Source: Planococcus sp. ISL-109 (lineage in GTDB: Bacteria; Bacillota; Bacilli; Bacillales_A; Planococcaceae). Taken from it: DNA of 38,282 nt. Each line of letters begins with the position of its first letter. Positions within the stretch are counted from its first letter, which is position 1. Of the stretch, positions 16,309 to 23,744 are shown piece by piece. Location: NCBI RefSeq assembly GCF_018613655.1, contig NZ_JAGGPW010000006.1:169331-207612 (forward strand), written 5' to 3'. A model generated the notes under the pieces. The model saw only the letters and a program-made list of their open reading frames with translations. It was not told the origin of the DNA and searched no databases. A program made the translations under genes and the position numbers.

Positions 16309-16848
16309 TTAAAAGCTAGCCGGACTAATTGCAGAAATGATGATCGCCTCAACGTCACCCATATTAATAACATTATGCGGGGCGTTGGCTCCATAATAAA
16401 TGCTATCTCCCTGAGATAATTGATGCACTTTGTCGTGGACGATCATTTCAATTTCTCCTTGCATGACATAGCAGCATTCTTCTCCTTCATGCCCAATCGG
16501 AACATCTCCTAATTTCCCACCTACTTTAATTCGTGTTAGCAACAATTGAAATGCTTTCACTTTAGCTGGTGTAAGCAGCTCATATGTCAGACTTGAGTTA
16601 GCAAGCTTAAATTTGTTTCTATCCTCTTTTTTGATTACAGAACTCTCAGTCGATTCTTCATCAAAAAAATAAGTAATAGAGACTTCTAACTCGGCTGCAA
16701 TTTTCTTTAAAAGTGTAATAGATGGGCTGGACATATTCCGTTCTATCTGGCTAATGTGACTACTTGTTGCACCAATTCTTTCTGCCAACTCCCCCATAGG
16801 GATTTTTCGTTTTGTACGTAAGTTTCGTAAAATTTCTCCTAACTCCAT
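16309..16848 (-). CDS. XRE-family regulator with C-terminal cupin sensor
   Basis: A 179-residue transcriptional regulator. Residues about 6-60 form a lambda-repressor-type helix-turn-helix (LAERIGATSSHISQIERNMSSPS). Residues about 105-175 form a cupin barrel (GHEGEECCYVMQGEIEMIV and NAPHNVINMG), the usual ligand-sensing half in regulators of amino-acid and polyamine catabolism. It lies inside the cluster between the transporter and ord and probably controls it, perhaps sensing the imported amine or a product. AGGAGG stands 6 nt before the ATG. Upstream, TAGTTTACTA (16878-16887) is a 10-bp palindrome that could be an autoregulatory operator. Confidence 0.85.
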   Translation of the reverse strand: MELGEILRNLRTKRKIPMGELAERIGATSSHISQIERNMSSPSITLLKKIAAELEVSITYFFDEESTESSVIKKEDRNKFKLANSSLTYELLTPAKVKAFQLLLTRIKVGGKLGDVPIGHEGEECCYVMQGEIEMIVHDKVHQLSQGDSIYYGANAPHNVINMGDVEAIIISAISPASF

Positions 16849-16939
16849 AGTTATCCTCCTAGATTAATAATGTTTTACCTTAGTTTACTATGAATATCGA
16901 AGGAGTCCCTATAAACACAATCTTTTCTATGACTAAATA

Positions 16940-18376
16940 TTAAAATGGGCCGTAATTAATTAATGAAGCAACAATTAAAAAGACACAAGCCACTAATGAC
17001 CAAATTAAGATGAGCGGCCAAACCCATTTCACCCATTTATCCCAAGGAATTCCTGCCAAAGCGAGTCCTGCCATAAAGTAAGCACTTGTTGGATTGAACA
17101 CATTTGTAATCCCGTCACCTAATTGAAAAGCTAATACGGCTGTTTGGCGAGTCATCCCAGCCAAGTCAGCAACCGGAATCATAATTGGCATTGTTGCAGC
17201 TGCCTGACCGCTTCCTGATGGAATAAAGAAGTTAAGCAACGATTGAGAAATGAACATTCCAATTGGTGCAATTATCGTCGGCATGAAAGAGATGGCCTGA
17301 GCCAAACCATTGACGATTGTATCCATTACGCGACCATCTGATAGAACGACACTAATACCACTCGCGACCCCAATAACTAGAGCCCCATATGTCATAGCAG
17401 AAGCCCCTTTTACAAACTCTTCAGCAGTTCGATTAATATCTAATCCCCCGACAAGTCCTGCCAAGATACCTAGAATTAAAAATGTTGCCGCGAGCTCTGT
17501 AATATACCAGCCATTTTGTGTAACTCCGTAGGCAATTACAAGTAAACCGATAACAAAAATTGATAAGACTAATCTGTGTCTCTTTGAAAAATTACCTAAT
17601 TTACTAACATCTAATTGATAGTCTCGCTTTTTGTCCAATTCATACATCGGACTTTTTTCAGGATTTTTTTTCACTTTCATTGCATGCCGGTAAACATATA
17701 GGATAGTCACAAGCACCAGTACCGCATATAAAACGAACCTAAATCCCATTCCGGAAAACATTGGTAATTCTGCAATACCATGTGAAATACCGATTGTGAA
17801 GGGATTTAAAAATGCCCCGGCAAATCCTGCTCCTGAGCCTAGCAAAACGAGAGAAGTACCGGTAATGGAGTCAAACCCTAATCGTATCGCAAGAGCTACA
17901 GCAATAGGATAGAAAGGAAGAAGTTCTTCCGCTAGTCCCATCGTCGCGCCACCGAGAGAAAAGATAAACATAAATATAGGGATAATCAGGAGCTCTTTTC
18001 CACCCAGTTTTTTTATCGTGTACCCAATACCAGCATCAATTGCTCCGGTCGCTTGGATAATTCCAAATGCACCACCAACGATAAAGACGAAGAAGATAAT
18101 ATAGCCTACATTTTCCATACCTGTTGGAATAGCTTTAAAGATATCAAATATGCCTTGCGGGTTAGATTCAATGATCTGGTAACTGTTTGGTTCTATGACC
18201 ATTCTTCCAGTTGATTCATTTTCTACACGATTAAATTCCCCTGCTGGTAAAACATATGTTAAAAGTGTAGCAAAAACAATAATACCGAAGAGCAAGACAT
18301 ACGTGTGTGGGACTTTGAATATACTTTTTTTCTTTTTACCTTTCAAAACGTCATCTGTAGGTTTTTTTGTTTCCAA
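16940..18376 (-). CDS. YfcC-family (basic amino acid / C4-dicarboxylate-like) transporter
   Basis: A 478-residue membrane protein with about 12-13 hydrophobic segments. The pattern FKVPHTYVLLFGIIVFATLLTYVLPAGEF near the N-terminus, FIVGGAFGIIQATGAIDAGI, LAEELLPFYPIAVALA, and the C-terminal GSGQAAATMPIMIPVADLAGMTRQ are hallmarks of the YfcC/AitC4-type superfamily that includes ArcD-like antiporters. Within this cluster it is the probable importer of the substrate or antiporter for the product. It starts with TTG 18376, preceded by GGGGAGGTAA. A cre-like site lies 67-80 nt upstream of the start. Flanked by gaps of about 90 nt on each side, so it may have its own promoter. Confidence 0.85.
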   Translation of the reverse strand: METKKPTDDVLKGKKKKSIFKVPHTYVLLFGIIVFATLLTYVLPAGEFNRVENESTGRMVIEPNSYQIIESNPQGIFDIFKAIPTGMENVGYIIFFVFIVGGAFGIIQATGAIDAGIGYTIKKLGGKELLIIPIFMFIFSLGGATMGLAEELLPFYPIAVALAIRLGFDSITGTSLVLLGSGAGFAGAFLNPFTIGISHGIAELPMFSGMGFRFVLYAVLVLVTILYVYRHAMKVKKNPEKSPMYELDKKRDYQLDVSKLGNFSKRHRLVLSIFVIGLLVIAYGVTQNGWYITELAATFLILGILAGLVGGLDINRTAEEFVKGASAMTYGALVIGVASGISVVLSDGRVMDTIVNGLAQAISFMPTIIAPIGMFISQSLLNFFIPSGSGQAAATMPIMIPVADLAGMTRQTAVLAFQLGDGITNVFNPTSAYFMAGLALAGIPWDKWVKWVWPLILIWSLVACVFLIVASLINYGPF

Positions 18377-18442
18377 GCCTATTACCTCCCCTGAATTATC
18401 AAGAAACTATATCGAAATTCAACTTTAGTTTTAACTGTTAAA

Positions 18443-18456
18443 TGACAACGCTTACA
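18443..18456 (-). promoter_or_regulatory. cre (CcpA) site upstream of the YfcC transporter
   Basis: The minus strand reads TGTAAGCGTTGTCA, a full match to the Bacillus consensus TGWAANCGNTNWCA. It sits in the 90-nt gap between the M20 gene and the transporter, so carbon catabolite control of the downstream transporter-regulator-ord-ort genes is likely. Possible promoters follow it (TTAAAA-17-TATAGT or TTGAAT-17-ATAATT); I cannot decide between them. Confidence 0.65.
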
Positions 18457-18466
18457 TTTTAGTCCT

Positions 18467-19630
18467 TTATGAATCGAGCACTTTCAAAATGGTGTAAGTA
18501 TATATTTTTGCAGCTTTAATAATTTCTTCAATTTCAATGGATTCTTTCGCTGAGTGCGCTAAGCTCAGTTCTCCAGGCCCACATACTAATGTTGTCGTGC
18601 CCTTACGACTTAAATGCGCTCCGTCAGACCAGCCTTGAAATACTCCATATTTTGGTTTTCGACTCGTGACAACTTTAATCGCTTCAGTTAAGTCAGCGAC
18701 AAAAGGGTGGTCAGGAGAGGTATATAAAGGTGAATGTGTTCCTGTTGCTTCTGACATTCTTCTGGTTGTGATTTCCAGTGTTGGATCGTTTACTTTCATT
18801 TCATCAATCAAGTCATGAATATCCTTTTGCATTGATTCGATTGTTTCTTCAGGTACCCAGCGACGATCTAATTGAATCTTGCATAATCCCGGAATAACAT
18901 TAGGGTCATCACCGCCTTGAATTTTTCCGATATTCACGGTCGGTTCTCCTAAGATAGGATGTGCTCGTTCCTTCAATTTCGGAATTAAGTTTTCTCTAAT
19001 TTTCATGATTAAATCTGTTGCAATATGGATGGCATTTTTACCGGCATTCGGAGTACTGCCGTGACCGGATTGACCATAAACCGTTATCTCAATCCATTCC
19101 ATCCCTTTATGTCCGTACATAATATCTAAGTTTGTCGGCTCACCGACAATTGCCACGTCAGCTTTCGGGTATTCTTGATCAGCCATTTTCTCTGCACCTT
19201 GGGAACGTTTTTCCTCATCGATTACACCAGTAAAGATCGCTTTTCCATCCAATTTAATTCCTGACCGTTTAATTAAAATCAAAGACATCATCATTGCAGC
19301 GATAGCACCCTTCATATCCAATGCCCCACGCCCGTAAATCCTTCCTAACTTAATTACCGGTTGAAATGCGTCTTCCATTCCAAGAGCTGGAACCGTATCG
19401 GTATGCCCATTCAACATGATCGTTTTACCTGTGTCCTCTCCTACAAAGCCATATACATTTGGACGATGAAGTTCAATCTCTTTCAACTCGGTATTAATTC
19501 CCTCTTTTTTAAAAAGGTCATAAATATGTTGAGCAATTTCATTTTCTTCTGTTCCAAATTCCTTATGACTTTCAATCCGAACCAGCGTCAATACTAAATC
19601 AATAAGTTCTTTTTCATCAAGATGTTCCAT
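18467..19630 (-). CDS. M20 family metallo-deacylase/peptidase (ArgE/DapE-like)
   Basis: A 387-residue dizinc amidohydrolase of the ArgE/DapE/ACY1 group, removing an acyl or aminoacyl group from an amine. Metal and catalytic residues all appear present: GHTDTVP (His about 76), GRGALDMKG (Asp about 105), DEEKRSQG (catalytic Glu plus metal Glu), VGEPTN and, near the C-terminus, LAHSAKE. The dimerisation domain insert (HKGMEWIEITVYGQSGHGSTP) is also intact. It is the first gene of the cluster and may release the free diamine or amino acid from an N-acylated substrate. Only a weak ribosome site (GCAAAGTA) precedes the ATG, and a run of eight G lies in the leader. Confidence 0.85.
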   Translation of the reverse strand: MEHLDEKELIDLVLTLVRIESHKEFGTEENEIAQHIYDLFKKEGINTELKEIELHRPNVYGFVGEDTGKTIMLNGHTDTVPALGMEDAFQPVIKLGRIYGRGALDMKGAIAAMMMSLILIKRSGIKLDGKAIFTGVIDEEKRSQGAEKMADQEYPKADVAIVGEPTNLDIMYGHKGMEWIEITVYGQSGHGSTPNAGKNAIHIATDLIMKIRENLIPKLKERAHPILGEPTVNIGKIQGGDDPNVIPGLCKIQLDRRWVPEETIESMQKDIHDLIDEMKVNDPTLEITTRRMSEATGTHSPLYTSPDHPFVADLTEAIKVVTSRKPKYGVFQGWSDGAHLSRKGTTTLVCGPGELSLAHSAKESIEIEEIIKAAKIYTYTILKVLDS

Positions 19631-19736
19631 TACTTTGCAGTATTTATCCGAAATATTTTGTTTAATACGTTCCGCCCCCCCCTGATATTAACTTGTAGTT
19701 AATAAATTAATTATTAGTTAATTCATTGTATTCCGA

Positions 19737-19765
19737 ATTCTAATACTATTTAGATTTTAAGTCAA
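19737..19765 (-). promoter_or_regulatory. SigA-type promoter of the M20-ort cluster
   Basis: On the minus strand TTGACT (19765-19760) and TAGAAT (19742-19737) are separated by 17 nt. It is immediately followed by an AT-rich segment with inverted and direct repeats of TAGTTAAT/ATTAACTA (about 19690-19722), a possible operator for the XRE-cupin regulator. The -35 lies right at the edge of the adjacent IS21 remnant, so the promoter may have been provided or altered by that insertion. Confidence 0.65.
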
Positions 19766-19769
19766 CCCT

Positions 19770-20250
19770 TTTCGCTATCAGAAGTGATTTCAGCGAAGAA
19801 AATATACCACCTCAGCCATATTTCAGAACCACTCATAAGAATACACAAGAATAAGAAGCCGGAGTCTTTCGCGCATGGAAACCTTGCCATCAATAAAAAT
19901 CGAATGCGAACCATGGATAACCCGCTCGAGGATGGCATCGGCGAGTATAGCTTCTCCAATTTGTTCATACCCGCCTCTTGGTTCAAACTTCAAACAGAAA
20001 ACCGAGGCATTCGATATCCTGCATCGACACTTACAGCTGGCTGCGATTCCCCGTTTAGATACCTTTTGAGCATCCAGCCGGAGAATCTTCCGATATTTGA
20101 TTATAAAAAAATCCTACACAGTAACTTTACGGAATGTTCCGTAAAGTTACTGTGTAGGTTTGGTTCTCTTATGTCTTAAGTGGTTCTATTTCTTGTCCGA
20201 AGTGGTTCTAAAACTTGGCACAGGTAGTTCTTTTAGATGGCTATATGCAC
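19770..20250 (-). mobile_element. Internally deleted IS21-family element, copy 2, both ends kept
   Basis: Leftward order: terminal repeats (AGGTAGTTCTTTTAGATGGC near 20235, GTGGTTCTAAAAC, AAGTGGTTCTATTTC near 20185), the 22-bp-arm palindrome, KYRKILRLDAQKVSKRGIAAS from the IstA N-terminus (about 20100-20030), then the IstB C-terminus GGYEQIGEAILADAILERVIHGSHS and IDGKVSMRERLRL to a stop (about 19980-19820), then the other end with GAGTGGTTCTGAAATATGGC and GAGGTGGTATATTTTC. All central coding sequence is gone. This has the architecture of a non-autonomous derivative that a full IS21 transposase could mobilise. Exact outer ends are uncertain by a few tens of bases. Confidence 0.7.
20113..20158 (-). 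terminator. Long perfect palindrome inside IS21 remnant copy 2
   Basis: Same hairpin as in copy 1: 22-nt perfectly paired arms, minus-strand T-run after it, placed between the element end and the istA start. Compared with copy 1, both arms changed at the same pair (ACAATAAC/GTTATTGT versus ACAGTAAC/GTTACTGT), so pairing is preserved. Confidence 0.65.
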
Positions 20251-20362
20251 GCATGACAAATGATGGTAAAGCGAACGGCACTGGCTGGTAAATAATATGG
20301 CAGACATGGTAAAAATTCGTGGCCGTAATCATCCCGCTTGAAAACCTGCTAAACAAACGTGT

Positions 20363-20395
20363 AAAAACGCCAATCCTATAATAGGACCGGCGTTT
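20363..20395 (-). terminator. Terminator of the DUF4357-like gene
   Basis: AAACGCC-AA-TCCTA and TAGGA-CC-GGCGTTT form a bulged stem, followed leftward by a T-run, 7 nt after the stop codon. Confidence 0.75.
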
Positions 20396-20401
20396 CCCAC
20401 G

Positions 20402-20836
20402 TCAAATCTTCTTCCAGTCATGCGCTCCCTTAGCCCAACCGCCGATTGCGACGCCCATCGCGAGGAGCGGTGAGTCGAACTCGATGTCTTCAAGCACCAA
20501 ATACTGCTTGCCGAGCGGTGCGAACTTGCCCGCCAGCAGCAGCTCTTCCCGAAAGCGCAAATAACGCTTCGGGCATTTCGGCGAGGTCGTTGCCGCAAAC
20601 TTCGACCCCTTCTGAACAATAAAGCGCTCACCCCGGTAAAACCCGGTCGCATCCGCCCCGCGCTTTGATGTGATATGGAACAACTCCGGTGCCGGCTCCT
20701 GATAGCGCGACACGAGCCCGCTATCGAACGGATCGACCGCCACCTCTTCCCCCGATACCGCATCCAACTCGAAAAACCGGTACACTTCCCCGAGTTCCGG
20801 ATGCTCCACAGCTTCCACAAAAAACTCCTTTTCCAT
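20402..20836 (-). CDS. DUF4357-like domain protein
   Basis: A 144-residue cytoplasmic protein. The C-terminal half resembles the DUF4357 domain, often found at the end of GIY-YIG or restriction-type nucleases: KRGADATGFYRGERFIVQKGSK, REELLLAGKF, EFDSPLLAMGVAIGGWAKGAHDWK. The N-terminal part (VEHPELGEVYRFFELDAVSGEE) is unfamiliar and no nuclease domain is present, so a stand-alone role is unknown. ATG 20836 is chosen because GGAGGGGAAGCTG precedes it; an in-frame ATG at 20872 lacks a site. A truncated duplicate is at 12858-13184. Confidence 0.65.
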   Translation of the reverse strand: MEKEFFVEAVEHPELGEVYRFFELDAVSGEEVAVDPFDSGLVSRYQEPAPELFHITSKRGADATGFYRGERFIVQKGSKFAATTSPKCPKRYLRFREELLLAGKFAPLGKQYLVLEDIEFDSPLLAMGVAIGGWAKGAHDWKKI

Positions 20837-20980
20837 CAGCTTCCCCTCCAATCTGAATAAAATGCCTTTCATTCATTAGATAGAAGGAAACTGTGGAAAA
20901 GGAGACGGAATTTCGGAAGTTTTTTTGGAAACTTAATGATTCCCTCGAAAACACCGTGTTATCAAGGTTTAGCCAGAAAA

Positions 20981-21217
20981 TTAATTTTTCAATAAAGACT
21001 GAACGCGCTGTGGATCGAAGCCAAGCACCCATTCGCCGTTGATATTCGTCTGCGGAACACCCATCTGGCCTGTCGCCTGAACAAGACGGCTCGCCGCCGC
21101 CGGATCTTTCTGGACGTTGACATCGGTATACGCGACACCGTTCTGGTCCAGGAAGTTCTTCATCATCGTGCAATACGGACATGTGTTGGTAGAGTAAACG
21201 GTAACTTGGTTTGTCAT
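20981..21217 (-). CDS. Glutaredoxin-like thiol oxidoreductase
   Basis: A 78-residue single-domain glutaredoxin. The redox motif TCPYC is at residues 12-16, and the cis-proline loop is GVPQT with a preceding TGQM. It reduces disulfides, or persulfides in some Bacilli relatives, in the cytosol. AAGGAGGAAGCCAC precedes the ATG. Its promoter carries a CsoR/CstR-like operator, which suggests control by copper or by reactive sulfur. It is transcribed alone. Confidence 0.85.
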   Translation of the reverse strand: MTNQVTVYSTNTCPYCTMMKNFLDQNGVAYTDVNVQKDPAAASRLVQATGQMGVPQTNINGEWVLGFDPQRVQSLLKN

Positions 21218-21257
21218 GTGGCTTCCTCCTTAAAATAGTCTCCCTTTAGATATCTCA

Positions 21258-21287
21258 ATTATACCCCTAGGGGTATTTTTAAGGCAA
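21258..21287 (-). promoter_or_regulatory. Promoter with embedded CsoR/CstR-like operator
   Basis: On the minus strand TTGCCT (-35, 21287-21282) and TATAAT (-10, 21263-21258) are 18 nt apart. The spacer is filled by the perfect 16-bp palindrome ATACCCCTAGGGGTAT (21261-21276), which overlaps the -10. G/C tracts flanked by ATA/TAT are the hallmark of CsoR-family operators. CstR persulfide-sensor sites have this form, CsoR copper sites a similar one. Bound repressor would occlude polymerase. No csoR/cstR gene lies in the window. Confidence 0.65.
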
Positions 21288-21323
21288 CTTGTTTGTTTAG
21301 TTCTTTTATCATTTATCAGTTTT

Positions 21324-23744
21324 TTAGTTTCTATTCTCCGCTTTCCTCTCAAAATAAGCATGCAGCCGATATTCTGCTATCTCTTTTGTCCAGTCATACA
21401 GAATACGCTGATTTGCATCTTTTGATGATAAGTTGAAAGAAAATAAGCCGTCTTCGAATGTCACCAGTCCACCTTTAGCGCTGCCGCTCCATTTCGTCAT
21501 CGGCATCCGCTCGATCAGACCGGCGATTTTCTTTTCATCGTAGTTTTTCAGTTTCTGTCCCTGAACATCATTAAAATCAGCATTCAATCGGTACTGCTTT
21601 TCCGTTAAAAAACCATGGAAAAATGATGCGGTTTCCACCGGCGTAATCGGTTCAAGCCAGTGTTCCAGACCTTTCGACAGCATATAGCTCAATACGACCA
21701 TCTTATAGCTCTTGTTCATGCCGGTTTTCTCCACTTCCAAAAACCACGACTGATGCTCTGTCCACACTTCGATTTCTTGCGCGTTAAATTCTGCCTCATA
21801 GGCGAGCAGTCCGAACCAGCTGCCGAACTCCTGCTTCACCGTTTTCGAGTCCGCTTTCCCTTGCAGATGAAACTCCAGGTAAGTTGGCCGCCTGCCAAGC
21901 TCCAGCTTTAGTTCCCGGTAAGCAAGAATCATCGCTTCTTTTCTCGGCGCGCGTTTTTTCCTCAGCTCCTCCAGCAGATTGACGACTTCAAGCTCCAGTT
22001 TAAAATTACAACTCGCTGGTACGAGAGGCTGCACACCTTGAGCTATCCCTTTAGCCTGTAGCTGTGTATCGAATACGGAAAGTTTCAAATCCGCATTCCG
22101 GTAATTGCCGATAAAGTCGATAATGACGCAATGGTCTTTATCATCCGCAATACGCAAGCCCCTTCCAATTTGCTGAGTGTAAACAGTGAGCGATTCGGTC
22201 GGGCGGATAAAAAGCAGCGTGTCGACTTTCGGAATGTCAACGCCTTCATTGAACAAATCGACTGTGAAGATGATCTCCAGTTCCCCTGTATCGAGCTGGG
22301 CTCTCGCCGCTTTCCGCTCTTGTGCCGGCGTTTCCCCCGACAAACTCATCGAACGGATGCCCCGCTCCCGGAAAAACTGATCCATGAACCGCGTCTGGCG
22401 GACGGTAGAACAAAAGACAATTGTGCGGGTTTGTTTATGTGTTTGCCACGCATCGAATACTGCTTCGGCGTATTCTGTCCGCAGTTGAGCCTGGAGTAGT
22501 TCCTCTTCGTCGTAGCGATTTCCAAGCCACCGGATCTTCGAGTAATCGGTATTATCGTATACCCCGAAGTAACGGAACGGCGCGAGCCAATTGCGCTCGA
22601 TGGCATCGAGGAAATGAATCGAAATGGCGACGTTGCCGTCACACAACGCATAGACGTCCTGGTTATCCATGCGGTCCGGTGTTGCGGTGATACCGAGCAA
22701 AAATTCCGGATCGAAATGTTCCAATAGTCTTTGGTATGTCGGAGATGCTGCATGGTGGAATTCATCCACAACGATCAGATCAAACGCATCGCGCTCGAAT
22801 TGATCTAAGTGATACTGGCTTCCCAGCGTATAGATTGATGCAAACAGAAAATCGGCGGATGTATCTTTTTCCGATGCATGGTAATAAGCGGACGTTTTAT
22901 TCGGATGTACGTTTTGAAACGATTCTTTCGCCTGCTGCAGGATTTCCTGGCGATGCGCGACAAACAACACCCGCTTGAATTTCCTGGCGAAAAACGCCGC
23001 AAGATAGGTTTTCCCGAGGCCTGTCGCCAGCACGACCATCGCACGGCTGTATTCCTCTTCCATGACGTTCTCCAGCGCATCGAGTGCTTGCTGCTGGGCA
23101 GGGCGTGGAGATAAATCTGTTATGTACGGATTAGCTGTTTCAGCAACTTCCTGTGAATCGGAGATACCGAGCATGAGTCCGGTTTCTTCGGCTTCAGACC
23201 AAACCGGACTGATCGGCCGGCGGAGATTCGCTTTTTCATGAAGCTCGCGGTATTCCCGAAGCGTTTCTGCATTTAACGGCATCGTCTGTCCGGCATAGAA
23301 ATGCGTGTGGAACTGCTCTACCGCTTCATCAAAGATTGCCTCGTCCACTGATGTCGGGGCAATCAGACTCCACTCCACACCTGTCGTTAATGCAGACTTG
23401 GACAAATTGGACGACCCGACAATCAGATGCGAAGTTTCTTCCCCGCGGAATAGATAAGATTTTGGATGAAACGAAGCCCCTCCACTTTTCCACAGGCGAA
23501 TTTCTGCGGAAGGCAGTTCTTCCAACAACAGTTCTAGCGCTTCCGGTTGTGTCACAAAAAGATAATCCCCAATCAACAGCTTAACCGGTACTCCCCGGTC
23601 AGCTGTCTCTTTCAGGAAGGGCGCAACTATCCGCACACCTGATTGCATCGCAAACGCTGTAATCCAGTGAATCTCCATTGCCTCTTTAGACAGGCGTTGC
23701 AAATGTGTAACCAGCTGTGAAGTGACAAGCTGCAGTTTACTCAT
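21324..23744 (-). CDS. PLD-type nuclease fused to superfamily 2 helicase
   Basis: An 806-residue fusion. Residues about 1-165 form a phospholipase-D/HKD nuclease module with FHPKSYLF (His 93, Lys 95) and GSSNLSKSAL. Residues about 215-560 form a SF2 DEAD/DEAH helicase with LATGLGKT (Walker A, 239-246), VDEFHH (327-331), GITATPDR, and QIGRGLRI (motif VI). The last about 230 residues are an accessory region with two weakly similar segments (TYLEFHLQGK, FEDGLFSFNL). Such COG3886-COG1061 fusions are widespread and suspected to act in DNA repair or phage defence. The start overlaps the MazG-like gene by 8 nt (GAGGTAGAGG as ribosome site), so the two are translationally coupled. Confidence 0.85.
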   Translation of the reverse strand: MSKLQLVTSQLVTHLQRLSKEAMEIHWITAFAMQSGVRIVAPFLKETADRGVPVKLLIGDYLFVTQPEALELLLEELPSAEIRLWKSGGASFHPKSYLFRGEETSHLIVGSSNLSKSALTTGVEWSLIAPTSVDEAIFDEAVEQFHTHFYAGQTMPLNAETLREYRELHEKANLRRPISPVWSEAEETGLMLGISDSQEVAETANPYITDLSPRPAQQQALDALENVMEEEYSRAMVVLATGLGKTYLAAFFARKFKRVLFVAHRQEILQQAKESFQNVHPNKTSAYYHASEKDTSADFLFASIYTLGSQYHLDQFERDAFDLIVVDEFHHAASPTYQRLLEHFDPEFLLGITATPDRMDNQDVYALCDGNVAISIHFLDAIERNWLAPFRYFGVYDNTDYSKIRWLGNRYDEEELLQAQLRTEYAEAVFDAWQTHKQTRTIVFCSTVRQTRFMDQFFRERGIRSMSLSGETPAQERKAARAQLDTGELEIIFTVDLFNEGVDIPKVDTLLFIRPTESLTVYTQQIGRGLRIADDKDHCVIIDFIGNYRNADLKLSVFDTQLQAKGIAQGVQPLVPASCNFKLELEVVNLLEELRKKRAPRKEAMILAYRELKLELGRRPTYLEFHLQGKADSKTVKQEFGSWFGLLAYEAEFNAQEIEVWTEHQSWFLEVEKTGMNKSYKMVVLSYMLSKGLEHWLEPITPVETASFFHGFLTEKQYRLNADFNDVQGQKLKNYDEKKIAGLIERMPMTKWSGSAKGGLVTFEDGLFSFNLSSKDANQRILYDWTKEIAEYRLHAYFERKAENRN

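Larger units (their letters stand above)
19916..20728. repeat. Direct repeat, right copy
   Basis: Right-hand counterpart of 12454-13184. It is longer by about 80 nt in the spacer and continues past both ends into intact IstB sequence on the left and the intact 5' end of the DUF4357-like gene on the right, so it looks like the parental arrangement. Confidence 0.85.
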
